The position numbers and the translations under genes were made by a program. A DNA stretch of 64,000 nucleotides from a virus, in IMG/VR virus record IMGVR_UViG_3300044949_001956, positions 43,846 to 107,845 of that record, one strand, 5' to 3'. Shown piece by piece: positions 7,340 through 14,228 of this stretch (its first letter is position 1; each line of letters starts with the position of its first letter). The notes beneath the pieces were generated by a model. That model had not been told where the DNA came from and ran no database searches. It saw only the letters and a list, made by a program, of their open reading frames with translations.

Positions 7340-7606
7340 TTAACCCTTGGTAATTTCCGCCAGGGCGGCCTTGCCGGTCTTGCCGAGCGCATTGTTTGCC
7401 GTCAGAATCTGCACCCCGAGATCGTAGCTGATATGACCCTCACGGATAGCAGCCACCACCTGGCGCTGGATCGCAAGCTTGCGCTCTGCAGCGTTTATGT
7501 TGGCCCGGTTTCGGGTGCCCGTGGAGTTCGGCCGCGGGCGGAGGGCATGCTGCAGGGAAGTGGGGAGCTTGGCGATGTCGGCCAGGGTTTTAATTTCCGT
7601 GATCAC
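7340..7606 (-). CDS. Hypothetical protein, 88 aa
   Basis: From GTG at 7606 the protein reads VITEIKTLADIAKLPTSLQ and has a helical C-terminal half (AERKLAIQRQVVAAIREGHI, then VQILTANNALGKTGKAAL). GGAGA is seven bases before the GTG; an in-frame ATG at 7627 in the conserved leader would add MDNGDTG. Family not recognised. Confidence 0.6.
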   Translation of the reverse strand: MITEIKTLADIAKLPTSLQHALRPRPNSTGTRNRANINAAERKLAIQRQVVAAIREGHISYDLGVQILTANNALGKTGKAALAEITKG

Positions 7607-7633
7607 ACCCGTGTCTCCGTTGTCCATAGTCTC

Positions 7634-7662
7634 TTTATACCCCATTCCGGGATTAAAGTCAA
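7634..7662 (-). promoter_or_regulatory. Early promoter with ATG leader
   Basis: TTGACT, 17 bases, TATAAA, then GAGACTATGGACAACGGAGA. A CTAACCCATTGAG box (7684-7697 on the opposite strand sense) lies about 25 bases upstream and overlaps the stop of the upstream gene. Confidence 0.75.
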
Positions 7663-7692
7663 CCCCTATTTTTGTTATTAAAACTCAATGGG

Positions 7693-7932
7693 TTAGTCCA
7701 GCTCGACTTCCTCGACCTGGGACTGGGACTCTGTCAGTTCCTGGTGCTGCTCCAGGAGCTCCATCATGGCCCGGCACATCTCGTACATGTTGTTGAACGG
7801 GCGCTGCTCGTACTGGTTCAGCTGCAGCGGCTCTCCGTTCTCAAGCGCCTCTTCGATACCCGCGGCACACTGCTTCATGGCAGCCATGGTGTTCTCGAAC
7901 ATGCAGTAGGACATGTTGGGGTAGTCGCGCAT
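7693..7932 (-). CDS. Hypothetical phage protein, 79 aa
   Basis: From the ATG at 7932 (preceded by AAGGAGAGATAGA) it reads MRDYPNMSYCMFENTMAAMK. The MSYC.FENT pattern followed by a helical region with conserved Cys (MYEMCRAMMELLEQ) recurs in small proteins of many phages; no function is known. The longer upstream ORF start is not supported by a ribosome site. Confidence 0.65.
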   Translation of the reverse strand: MRDYPNMSYCMFENTMAAMKQCAAGIEEALENGEPLQLNQYEQRPFNNMYEMCRAMMELLEQHQELTESQSQVEEVELD

Positions 7933-7963
7933 TCTATCTCTCCTTCTGATGACGATTTGTGGA

Positions 7964-8206
7964 TTAACCGACGACCTTGAAGCCGTCGAGTGCATTGTAT
8001 GTCACGTAGCCGTCATTCTGCAGGATCGTGAGAGGAGGATTGGACTTCAGCTTCTCCACCCAATCCTCGAGCGTGTAGTGCTTGCAGAGGATCTTGATGT
8101 ACTCGCCTTTCTTGACGGCACCGCGATACTTAAAGCGGGCGATGAAGTTACCCTGATAGGTCAGGTAGCCACCGTGATATTCAAAGCCGGAACGTTCAAA
8201 TTTCAT
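7964..8206 (-). CDS. Hypothetical protein, 80 aa
   Basis: Starts MKFERSGFEYHGGYLTYQG and is mostly beta: GNFIARFKYRGAVKKGEYI, then a helix EDWVEKLKSN. GGAGA lies seven bases before the ATG. The leader ATG at 8227 is in frame and would add MNNGDRQ. Family not recognised. Confidence 0.65.
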   Translation of the reverse strand: MKFERSGFEYHGGYLTYQGNFIARFKYRGAVKKGEYIKILCKHYTLEDWVEKLKSNPPLTILQNDGYVTYNALDGFKVVG

Positions 8207-8233
8207 CTGTCTGTCTCCGTTGTTCATAGTCTC

Positions 8234-8262
8234 TTTATACCACCACCCGCTATAAAAGTCAA
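8234..8262 (-). promoter_or_regulatory. Early promoter with ATG leader
   Basis: TTGACT, 17 bases, TATAAA, then GAGACTATGAACAACGGAGA. Immediately upstream is the long hairpin at 8263-8310. Confidence 0.75.
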
Positions 8263-8310
8263 CCCCATACAAATCAATGGGTTACGGCTAACCTATTGAT
8301 CTATATGGGG
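8263..8310. terminator. Long hairpin abutting the early promoter
   Basis: CCCCATA and ATCAATGGGTTA pair with TAACCTATTGAT and TATGGGG around CGGC, a nearly continuous stem of about 19 pairs. On the plus strand it is followed by CTGTTTTTTT. On the minus strand it separates speD from the promoter at 8234-8262. Both arms contain the CAATGGGTTA box, so it may be a terminator, an operator or both. Confidence 0.55.
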
Positions 8311-8338
8311 CTGTTTTTTTATAAAAAAGTAGGGTGTT

Positions 8339-8710
8339 TTAGATCAAGGGTTTAGCCTGACCCCTCTCCATGTAGTGGACCACGCACCTCTGAGCCCTGT
8401 AGAACTGCTTGATGGTGTCCAGACAGTCCATGGGGTCGCAGTCGCCGCACATGAAGGCATCTATGAGAGCAGACCCATGCTCTGGCCAGGTGTGGACCGA
8501 GATGTGAGACTCGGCAAGCACGATGACGCCGGTGTATCCGTGACCGTCTCCGAAGTGGTGCCAGCGCTCGGTGATGACGGTGGCGCCCGCCTCGTTTGCG
8601 GCTCTCTTCAGAGCCTCGGCGGCGCCGTCCATGTCCCAGAAGGGCATGGAACCGACCTCACCCCACACGTCTACTACAAGGTGCCTTCCCAGAGGCCTAG
8701 TCTGATCCAT
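8339..8710 (-). CDS. speD: S-adenosylmethionine decarboxylase proenzyme SpeD
   Basis: Polyamine biosynthesis enzyme: decarboxylates SAM to supply aminopropyl groups for spermidine. The 123-residue protein matches the short prokaryotic class; the motif LAESHISVHTWPE carries the Glu-Ser autocleavage site that makes the pyruvoyl cofactor, and DAFMCGDCDP carries the catalytic Cys. Length is standard. SpeD is a recurrent auxiliary gene in T4-like cyanophages, where polyamines may help DNA packaging or host metabolism. All catalytic residues are present. Confidence 0.95.
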   Translation of the reverse strand: MDQTRPLGRHLVVDVWGEVGSMPFWDMDGAAEALKRAANEAGATVITERWHHFGDGHGYTGVIVLAESHISVHTWPEHGSALIDAFMCGDCDPMDCLDTIKQFYRAQRCVVHYMERGQAKPLI

Positions 8711-8744
8711 CGCATGTGACCCTCAGCGTTGTTGCGGGTGGTAT

Positions 8745-9341
8745 TTAGACCTGCCAGTTGAGGTTCGAGTTAAAGAAGACCATGCCGCTGAATCGAATGT
8801 AGCGCTGGGTCATGGTAGACGCCCTGCGGACCTCATCAGTAGTCACCATGTCAAGCAAGAAGCCGCGCTTACCGAACTGCTGGAACCAGTAGTTGGGATC
8901 CTGCTCGTTGACGTGGTGGTGTCCGCCCTGGCCGGGGAAAGCGTGGGTGACCACGATGCGCTTGCACTTGCCGAACGTGTCCATGTAGTTGTCCATGTAC
9001 TGCTCGGACACGTGCTCAAGAAACTCACAGGACCAGCCTAGGTCCCAGTAATCCCCAAATGGAGATCCAACTGGGGCGGGACCCTTGGTGTAGTCGTGGA
9101 GGACGTAGCGGTCTGGGTCCGGTCGCTCTAGGGTAAAGTCGCCGTCCACACCCAGTGACACAAGTCCCTTGCTGTGGGCAAGCTCTACCATCCCCCCGGG
9201 CCCGCACCCGACGTCGAGGTATGACTTCACGCCGAACTTGTTGATGAAGTGATCTAGAGCGCCCTCGTCGATGTGAGTCTCGTTCTGGTGCCCGCCAAGG
9301 TGAGAGGGAAGTCCATTGGCGTCGGTGATGACTAGCTTCAT
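8745..9341 (-). CDS. SAM-dependent methyltransferase (class I)
   Basis: From MKLVITDANGLPSH the protein is about 198 residues, with motif I SYLDVGCGPGGM near residue 45, an acidic loop (GVDGDF), and WSCEFLEHVSEQYM before the later strands (IVVTHAFPGQGGHHHVNE). This is the layout of the Methyltransf_11/23 type used on small molecules or glycans. The open frame extends upstream into the tRNA-Tyr gene, so a start at 9341 or 9356 is most sensible. Substrate not predictable. Confidence 0.8.
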   Translation of the reverse strand: MKLVITDANGLPSHLGGHQNETHIDEGALDHFINKFGVKSYLDVGCGPGGMVELAHSKGLVSLGVDGDFTLERPDPDRYVLHDYTKGPAPVGSPFGDYWDLGWSCEFLEHVSEQYMDNYMDTFGKCKRIVVTHAFPGQGGHHHVNEQDPNYWFQQFGKRGFLLDMVTTDEVRRASTMTQRYIRFSGMVFFNSNLNWQV

Positions 9342-9367
9342 TCTGTATCCATCCATGAGATCAAAAA

Positions 9368-9452
9368 TGGTGGGAGGTGCTGGGTTCGAACCAGCCGTGA
9401 CCGAAGTCGCCGGATTTACAGTCCGGTGCCCGTCCACTCGAGCATACCTCCC
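9368..9452 (-). tRNA. tRNA-Tyr (GTA)
   Basis: Acceptor GGGAGGT/ACCTCCC, anticodon loop CTGTAAA giving GTA, T-arm with GGTTCGAACC, long variable arm as expected for bacterial tRNA-Tyr, and an encoded CCA end. Confidence 0.92.
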
Positions 9453-9456
9453 AAAG

Positions 9457-9530
9457 TACCCGCTGTCGGATTCGAACCGACGCTGAAAGGCTTTTAAGGC
9501 CCATACCTCTGCCTGTTGGGTTAAGCGGGC
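9457..9530 (-). tRNA. tRNA, probable Leu (TAA)
   Basis: Acceptor GCCCGCT/AGCGGGT, T-arm GTCGGTTCGAATCCGAC. The best anticodon loop is CTTAAAA (anticodon TAA), but the variable region is short and the anticodon stem has one mismatch, both odd for tRNA-Leu. CCA is not encoded. Isotype is uncertain. Confidence 0.65.
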
Positions 9531-9544
9531 AGACACACTATATA

Positions 9545-9619
9545 TGGTAGTTCCTGTCAGATTCGAACTGACGACCTACTGATTAAGAGTCAGCTGCTCT
9601 ACCGCTGAGCTAAGGAACT
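9545..9619 (-). tRNA. tRNA-Lys (CTT)
   Basis: Acceptor AGTTCCT/AGGAACT, D-arm TAGCTCAGCGGTAGAGC, anticodon loop CTCTTAA, T-arm GTCAGTTCGAATCTGAC, encoded CCA. Confidence 0.92.
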
Positions 9620-9625
9620 GTAGGG

Positions 9626-9702
9626 TGGTGTTCCCGGCGAGACTCGAACTCACGACCCCCAGATTAGGAATCTGGTGCTCTATCCAGCTGAGCTACGGGA
9701 AC
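9626..9702 (-). tRNA. tRNA-Arg (CCT)
   Basis: Acceptor GTTCCCG/CGGGAAC, D-arm TAGCTCAGCTGGATAGAGC, anticodon loop TTCCTAA, T-arm GTGAGTTCGAGTCTCGC, encoded CCA. Confidence 0.92.
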
Positions 9703-9705
9703 AAG

Positions 9706-9999
9706 TCACTTGAAGAACTCATCTGCATTGAAGGCCTTGTCGTCGATCCACACGTCGTACGAGGGCTTACCCAACTTCAGGCTCGTGTACTTGCAACCCC
9801 AGTCGGCAAGCTGATTGTGAGTCAACTCAGTCCAGTCCTTGCCAGATCCAGAGCCGCGGGCCGTCCAGTAGTGGATCTCATGGCCTTGGTCATAGAGTCG
9901 ATTGAACAAGTAGATCCGATCCATCAAGGGTTGTGCGTGGGGATAGTCGCCCTCGGTGTTGGTGCAGATCGTGCCGTCAATGTCAACCAGATACTTCAT
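9706..9999 (-). CDS. HAD-superfamily small phosphatase
   Basis: 97 residues from MKYLVDIDGTICTNT. The nucleophile motif DIDGTIC (DxDxT/V) is at residues 5-11, motif II-like YWTARGSGSGKDW follows, and YDVWIDDKAFNADE supplies the acidic motif IV. It matches short phage and bacterial HAD-like hydrolases that lack a cap and often annotate as nucleotidase or kinase-phosphatase. Substrate unknown; a role in nucleotide or sugar-phosphate trimming is inference. It lies inside the tRNA cluster. Confidence 0.8.
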   Translation of the reverse strand: MKYLVDIDGTICTNTEGDYPHAQPLMDRIYLFNRLYDQGHEIHYWTARGSGSGKDWTELTHNQLADWGCKYTSLKLGKPSYDVWIDDKAFNADEFFK

Positions 10000-10180
10000 C
10001 TGTAAACTTCTCGTAAGTGATTGTTGTCTTCTTGACCATGCGACCAGATCCACCGCAGGGCTTGCAAGGGATCTTGAACGTGTCGTACTCTCGCTTGTGG
10101 TAGTCGGTCATCTCACTGCCCCAGATGTAGCCCTTGCCCTCACAAGAGGCGCAGAGGATGACTTCAACGGTGGTCTTCAT
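9983..10180 (-). CDS. DnaJ-type zinc-finger small protein
   Basis: 65 residues starting MKTTVEVILCASCEGKGY. Two CxxCxGxG motifs (CASCEGKG near residue 10 and CKPCGGSG near 40) form one zinc site as in the central domain of DnaJ, without J domain or substrate domain. Stop overlaps the HAD gene start region. Such free-standing zinc ribbons are frequent in phages; function unknown. Confidence 0.8.
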   Translation of the reverse strand: MKTTVEVILCASCEGKGYIWGSEMTDYHKREYDTFKIPCKPCGGSGRMVKKTTITYEKFTDEVSG

Positions 10181-10199
10181 AGCGATTATCCTCTGGAGT

Positions 10200-10274
10200 T
10201 GGTCTGAGAGACAGGATTTGAACCTACAACCCCTGCGTCCCAAACGCAGTGCTCTACCGTTGAGCTACTCTCAG
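10200..10274 (-). tRNA. tRNA-Pro (TGG)
   Basis: Acceptor CTGAGAG/CTCTCAG, anticodon loop TTTGGGA, T-arm GTAGGTTCAAATCCTGT, encoded CCA. Confidence 0.92.
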
Positions 10275-10436
10275 TTAGATCTTAGTCTTTGCATCTAGCT
10301 CTTTGATTCGACGCTTGAAGTACTCTATCACACTTACCGTATCTTCGTCAACACTTTCCACAGGGATGAGGTTTAAGGTGTTGATCAGTTCATCTTCAAA
10401 GACAGACTTCTTGAGAACGTCGATGGAATAGCTCAA
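10275..10436 (-). CDS. Hypothetical protein, 53 aa, TTG start
   Basis: Hand-translated between tRNA-Pro and tRNA-Ser. From TTG at 10436 it reads MSYSIDVLKKSVFEDELINT and ends RIKELDAKTKI. GGAGAG is positioned ahead of the start. Acidic-then-basic helical protein with codon use like its neighbours; no family recognised. The stop codon directly abuts the tRNA-Pro 5' end. Confidence 0.55.
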   Translation of the reverse strand: MSYSIDVLKKSVFEDELINTLNLIPVESVDEDTVSVIEYFKRRIKELDAKTKI

Positions 10437-10454
10437 TGCAATCTCTCCAAAAGG

Positions 10455-10545
10455 TGGCGGAAGGGGTGAGATTCGAACTCACGGTAGGGTATCAGCCTAC
10501 GTCGGTTTTCAAGACCGGTGCCTTAAACCACTCGGCCACCCTTCC
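10455..10545 (-). tRNA. tRNA-Ser (TGA)
   Basis: Type II tRNA: acceptor GGAAGGG/CCCTTCC with discriminator G, anticodon TGA in CTTGAAAA, long variable arm, T-arm GTGAGTTCGAATCTCAC, encoded CCA. Confidence 0.92.
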
Positions 10546-10556
10546 GCAAGCCCTAC

Positions 10557-11045
10557 TTAGAAGCGATAGTTCAGACCGAGGGTTACACGGTCCGCAGTCA
10601 CGTCTCCACTAAAAGCCTCTACACGACGATAGCGAGCGTCGACCTGCCAGTTGGCGCTCAGGTTGTAAGCCACGCCTACGCCGGCATTCCACAGCGCCTG
10701 AGGATCATTGGCAGCATCGGCAAGTGCATTGAAGCCGTAGCCAGCGCCCACCAGGACATACGGAACCACGGGACCCAGAGGATACCCAGCAGTCACGTTT
10801 GCAAAGACCGCCTGACCGCCACGCTGAGTCTCCGTCTGAGCGGTGAAGTCACCGAGTGCCTCTACAGCAAGGAAGCGGTTGACGCGATACCCTACGGTTG
10901 CAGTTCCGCCCCACTGGGCATCTTCAACCGAGCGGCCCTGAGTCGCTGCGGCGGCGCCGACATAGACGCCAGACTGAGCCGCGGCTTCAGTAGCAAAGGC
11001 GCCGACGGCAAGAGCAGCGACGAGAGCAATACCAGTCTTGTTCAT
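10557..11045 (-). CDS. Outer-membrane beta-barrel protein (Omp/porin-like)
   Basis: 162 residues with a cleavable signal peptide (MNKTGIALVAALAVGAFATE, cleavage after AAAQ), then alternating amphipathic strands (GVYVGAAAATQG, VGYRVNRFLAVEAL, VPYVLVGAGYGFNA, NWQVDARYRRVEAF) and the terminal VTLGLNYRF ending in Phe, the signal for BAM insertion. This fits an eight-stranded OmpA/OmpW-like barrel. A virus-encoded outer-membrane protein could change the surface of the infected cell, for example to exclude other phages; that role is inference. It has no terminator before tRNA-Ser. Confidence 0.85.
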   Translation of the reverse strand: MNKTGIALVAALAVGAFATEAAAQSGVYVGAAAATQGRSVEDAQWGGTATVGYRVNRFLAVEALGDFTAQTETQRGGQAVFANVTAGYPLGPVVPYVLVGAGYGFNALADAANDPQALWNAGVGVAYNLSANWQVDARYRRVEAFSGDVTADRVTLGLNYRF

Positions 11046-11364
11046 GTAGTTTCTCCATATCGAGTTGTGAGGTCGGTTGATTCTGTTTCTAGGCTCAACC
11101 GTAAGCCCAAGAGATTACGCCGCTAAGCGAGTCTCAACAAAGCCGTTATCGTTGGCGTTTGTGTTGGTTTGTTGCGTTGGGTAGCTTCCGCACCATTGCC
11201 TACTTCGACCCTTACTGTCATCAGTCGATCCTGTTTCCGCCCCAAAGGAAAACTGTGACGTATCATCACTGACAGAGGTCACAGCCGTGTTATTGGTGGA
11301 GCGGCGGAGTGCTGCCCTCCGGTCCTGTCTGACCTATTTGGTCGCTATCATCAGCAACAAGGTA
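11046..11364. other. 319-base leader/intergenic region upstream of the outer-membrane protein
   Basis: No ORF or tRNA found on either strand. The only promoter seen is at 11365-11392, so the region would be a long transcribed 5' leader of the barrel gene. Several short self-complementary stretches occur but none is clearly a known riboswitch. Confidence 0.5.
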
Positions 11365-11392
11365 TTTATACACCAGTCCTAGTCGAAGTCAA
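11365..11392 (-). promoter_or_regulatory. Hybrid early/late-like promoter
   Basis: TTGACT, 16 bases, TATAAA, and the -10 is part of TATAAATA, the T4 late promoter core. It may be read by host sigma70 and by gp55. Confidence 0.55.
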
Positions 11393-11690
11393 CCTTTTCC
11401 GACACAAGAGTTCGAGTCTCAGTGACCTTAGTGACTTGAATCGTCTCGAGCTTTGGAGAGTAATAGCTGGGCCCGACCTTTGATCTTGCTACGCTTATAG
11501 CCTTCTCTTTGGTGTCGAACTTGTATGCCAGCGTCTCGTTGGTGATCCACTGAAAGATGTTGTACTGGTAGTCGATGGAGACCCAAGCTGGTACATTCTC
11601 CTCCATCATCACGTACCCGGCTGAGTTCTCAGACTGATTCATCCGGACCGATACCGTGTAGTACTCTGTCTTGATCTCGTTAACTGTCAT
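11379..11690 (-). CDS. Hypothetical protein, 103 aa
   Basis: Starts MTVNEIKTEYYTVSVRMNQS; mainly beta. Last gene of a three-gene set with four- to eight-base overlaps. Not recognised. Confidence 0.65.
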   Translation of the reverse strand: MTVNEIKTEYYTVSVRMNQSENSAGYVMMEENVPAWVSIDYQYNIFQWITNETLAYKFDTKEKAISVARSKVGPSYYSPKLETIQVTKVTETRTLVSEKVDFD

Positions 11691-11872
11691 CGGTTCTTGA
11701 TGAGCTTGTAGAGTTCTGGGGCTACAACAAAGGCTCCGAACACGAGGAAGGGCGCTGCAAGCATGAACAGTGACAGAGCAGCGCCGAAGATGAATCCTAG
11801 ACCGATACCGAGTAAGATGTAGCCAAACGCTAGTATCAAAAGTCCGATGATGAGTCTTTCCTGATCAGGCAT
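11687..11872 (-). CDS. 61-aa membrane protein, two helices
   Basis: MPDQERLIIGLLILAFGYIL begins a nearly continuous hydrophobic run (two helices, residues 7-30 and 32-54) followed by a short basic tail YKLIKNR. The glycine pattern GYILLGIGLGFIFGAA suggests helix packing. It overlaps both neighbours. A holin-like role is possible from the topology but is not supported by context. Confidence 0.65.
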   Translation of the reverse strand: MPDQERLIIGLLILAFGYILLGIGLGFIFGAALSLFMLAAPFLVFGAFVVAPELYKLIKNR

Positions 11873-12185
11873 CTAACTCTCCCAGGGGATCAAAAATGTT
11901 GACTGTCTCTTCCTTTCTGGGTTCCATGATGACTCTACTGGGGTCATATCCAGTGTAGTACCAGAAGGCTATTCTAAGTGCGGACAGAGTCTTGAACTGT
12001 ATGGAGGCGCCCTTGGCGATCATGATTGCCGCCGGCTCTCCGGAGCTCTTTCGTACGTAGTCAATGAACTCCTCGTCGAAGAGGCACTGAGTTTCCAGTC
12101 GATTGATGTCACGAAGCAATGCCTCGCAAGTCTCTTTGTGCTTCTTGTTGAGGAACGGAACGTCAGAGAACCTTATGTAAGCCAT
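11865..12185 (-). CDS. Hypothetical protein, 106 aa
   Basis: Starts MAYIRFSDVPFLNKKHKE; helical in the middle (CEALLRDINRLETQCLF). Conserved-looking aromatic cluster AFWYYTGYDP. Not recognised. Confidence 0.65.
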   Translation of the reverse strand: MAYIRFSDVPFLNKKHKETCEALLRDINRLETQCLFDEEFIDYVRKSSGEPAAIMIAKGASIQFKTLSALRIAFWYYTGYDPSRVIMEPRKEETVNIFDPLGELDA

Positions 12186-12250
12186 CAGTCTCTCCCGTCA
12201 GTGTGTGTGCCTATTTAATGAGACGGGAGAGACGCGGTTCAGTGCACCGC

Positions 12251-13294
12251 CTACGTCCAGATTGATTGACCGTTCGGACTACGAATACGATCTCTCCAAG
12301 CAGCTCGGATCAGCTCATGAGTCGCAGCAGGGAGCGGAATGTACTCTAGACGAGAGGCAATGTCACTGCCCTGACGGTATGCCCAATCAAAGAAGCGCAT
12401 CGTATTCAAGCTGCCCGCCACCTTGTCCGCCGTCGGGTTGGTCGGCAACAGGATGTAGGTGGGCGAGGTGATCGGCCACACCGTCGCACCGTTCAGGTCG
12501 ATGGTGTCGGCGGCGAAGTTCGGCACATTCCAATCGGCCGCCGCGGCGGTCGCCAGGAAGGCAGGCGGCTCCGGGCGCACGAAGTTGCCGGACTTGTTCC
12601 GGATCTGCGTGGTCGGCATCCGGTTCACCACGGCATAGGCGTTCTCGATGTAGCCGATCGTGCCCGGGGTGTTGCGGATGATGTTCGACACGCCTTCATT
12701 GCCGCGCGCGCCATTGCCCACCGGCCAGCGCACGGAGGTCCCGGCACCCGGACCATTGCGCCACTCTTGGGAGATGCGCGAGAGATAGGTCGTCCACACC
12801 CAGGTCGTGCCCGAGCCATCGGCACGGTAGGCGACCGAAAGCGGCAGGTTCGGGATACGGATGTCGCGGTTCAGCTCGGCGATCCGCGGATCGTTCCAGC
12901 GGGTGATCCGGCCGAAGAAGATGTCGGTGATGATTTCCGGCGTCAGGCGCAGCGCATTGTCCGCCACACCCGGCAGGTTCGCGCTCAGCACGACCGAGCC
13001 CATGACGGTCGGGAACTGCAGAAGGTTGCGCTCGGCGAGCTGCGCCGTGGTCAGCGGCGCGTCAGAGGCGCCGAAATCGACCGTACGCGCGGTGATCTGG
13101 TTGATGCCGCCGCCGGAGCCGATTGACTGGTAGTTCAGCTGCACGCTGATGGCTTCTCGTGCGGCCTGCGCCCAGCGCTCATAGAGCGGACGGGGGAAGG
13201 TGGCGCCGGCGCCGGTGATCGTAAGTGTTTGTGCTGATAGACTGGGGGATGCTAGTAGAGCGGCACCAGTCAGCATTAATGTTCGTCGGTCCAT
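12251..13294 (-). CDS. pstS: Phosphate ABC transporter substrate-binding protein PstS
   Basis: Periplasmic phosphate receptor, 347 residues. The N-terminus MDRRTLMLTGAALLASPSLS is a signal peptide with a twin-arginine-like start. Phosphate-binding segments are visible: TGAGATFPRPLYERW, YQSIGSGGGINQI with DFGASDAPL, and GSGTTWVWTTYLS, plus the late GTIGYIENAYA. Length is normal for the family. PstS is a known phage auxiliary gene that raises phosphate uptake in starved hosts. This gene is clearly richer in G and C and in host-like codons than its neighbours, so it looks like a fairly recent capture from an alphaproteobacterium. Confidence 0.96.
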   Translation of the reverse strand: MDRRTLMLTGAALLASPSLSAQTLTITGAGATFPRPLYERWAQAAREAISVQLNYQSIGSGGGINQITARTVDFGASDAPLTTAQLAERNLLQFPTVMGSVVLSANLPGVADNALRLTPEIITDIFFGRITRWNDPRIAELNRDIRIPNLPLSVAYRADGSGTTWVWTTYLSRISQEWRNGPGAGTSVRWPVGNGARGNEGVSNIIRNTPGTIGYIENAYAVVNRMPTTQIRNKSGNFVRPEPPAFLATAAAADWNVPNFAADTIDLNGATVWPITSPTYILLPTNPTADKVAGSLNTMRFFDWAYRQGSDIASRLEYIPLPAATHELIRAAWRDRIRSPNGQSIWT

Positions 13295-13312
13295 AATATC
13301 TCCTTTTCATGA

Positions 13313-13332
13313 TGTACAAATCACATTTACAG
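13313..13332 (-). promoter_or_regulatory. Possible Pho-box-like direct repeat upstream of pstS
   Basis: Minus strand CTGTAAATGTGATTTGTACA has two CTGTAAA/TTTGTAC-like heptamers about 11 bases apart, the spacing of PhoB sites. Similarity to the consensus is only partial. Confidence 0.25.
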
Positions 13333-13334
13333 AA

Positions 13335-13406
13335 AGCGGATGGCCAGACTCGAACTGGTCTTCTACGGCTTGGAAGGCCGGGGCACAACCCTTATACCAC
13401 ACCCGC
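13335..13406 (-). tRNA. tRNA-Gly (TCC)
   Basis: Acceptor GCGGGTG/CATCCGC, anticodon loop CTTCCAA, T-arm CCAGTTCGAGTCTGG, discriminator T, CCA not encoded. Confidence 0.9.
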
Positions 13407-13654
13407 AAAACTAGCTGAGCCTCACGCCCTTGGCTCGAATGTTGTCTGGCATTACCAATGAGCGACGTCCGCTATGCGGTCCGTATCCAGATCAAACATA
13501 CTAGATGACGTTCTACTTTATCAGGTATGTCGCTCCCCCGTAGGCGAACTTACCACGCCCATTATTCAGCACCACTGAGCCTGGACCCTTACGAACGCCT
13601 GACCACGATTGTAGAACTACGTCTCCTGTCACCTAGTATACCACTACTTAGTGT
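13407..13654. other. 248-base gap, nothing recognised
   Basis: Between tRNA-Gly and the phosphatase-like gene. ACATAC/GTATGT arms around 13495-13530 form a weak hairpin and a TATACT box lies near 13635, but no coding frame or known RNA is seen. Confidence 0.4.
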
Positions 13655-14017
13655 TCACCACTTATAGGCCCGCCGGATAATTTCGACAAGCTCCGGGTCC
13701 CGGTACTCATAGTTATCCGGGATCATGAGATTGAACACCGGCGTATTGAGACCGCAATCAGCCAGCAGCTTATTAACCACCATCTCATGGTCAAGCTGGA
13801 CGCACACAATCTCATCCGCCCAAGTCAGCAGCACCCGATCCAGAGGGACCAGTGCATAGTCGTGGATACCACAAGCCCGGGTGTTGTAGTTATACGGGTC
13901 CTGTGAAAGCACCCACGCGATGGTAGGAGACCGCAGAAGGCCCGCCGAACAAACCGTCAGAACCTTCTTGTATGAACCCTGGTGCGGGTTCTTGCAGTTG
14001 TGCAGCCGGTTCATCAT
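13655..14017 (-). CDS. Protein tyrosine phosphatase-like protein (CX5R)
   Basis: 120 residues. VLTVCSAGLLRSPTIAWVL near residues 20-38 contains the phosphatase P-loop C-X5-R followed by S/T, as in low-molecular-weight and dual-specificity enzymes; a possible late acid is D in PDNYEYRDPELVEII. Similar small proteins occur in T4-like phages and are annotated as tyrosine phosphatases. Substrate unknown. Start is the tandem ATG at 14017/14014, preceded by AGAAGAAAGG. Confidence 0.75.
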   Translation of the reverse strand: MMNRLHNCKNPHQGSYKKVLTVCSAGLLRSPTIAWVLSQDPYNYNTRACGIHDYALVPLDRVLLTWADEIVCVQLDHEMVVNKLLADCGLNTPVFNLMIPDNYEYRDPELVEIIRRAYKW

Positions 14018-14149
14018 GTATGCATGCCTTTCTTCTGGAATACTTGTCGAAGACCAGGGCCCTGGAACCCATGGGTGGTTTTATCGGTTCTACCACCAGT
14101 CACCTTGAAGCCGTGTTCCCCATTAGCAACGGCTAGTCTTCGAACTTGG

Positions 14150-14222
14150 TGAGAGTGTGGTGGAGTCGAACCACCTCCGGCGTAGGCCACGTCTCCGCTC
14201 AGCTCCCAGCTCTTACACTCTC
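14150..14222 (-). tRNA. tRNA-like gene, isotype unclear, atypical anticodon arm
   Basis: Eight-base acceptor pairing GAGAGTGT/ACACTCTC and a perfect T-arm GGTGGTTCGACTCCACC, but no anticodon stem-loop with a seven-base loop and U33 can be drawn; the centre reads GACGTGGCCTACGCC. The extra acceptor pair resembles tRNA-His (G-1:C73) and GTG is present. Could be a decayed or unusual tRNA-His. Confidence 0.45.
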
Positions 14223-14228
14223 AAACTT

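Noticed and set aside
9025-9207. Minus-strand 60-codon frame within the methyltransferase gene
   Set aside because: Shadow frame; no ribosome site and the methyltransferase motif lies in the other frame.
11687-11872. Holin assignment for the two-helix protein
   Set aside because: Topology alone is compatible, but it is far from the lysis genes and embedded in an early-type operon, so no function is claimed.
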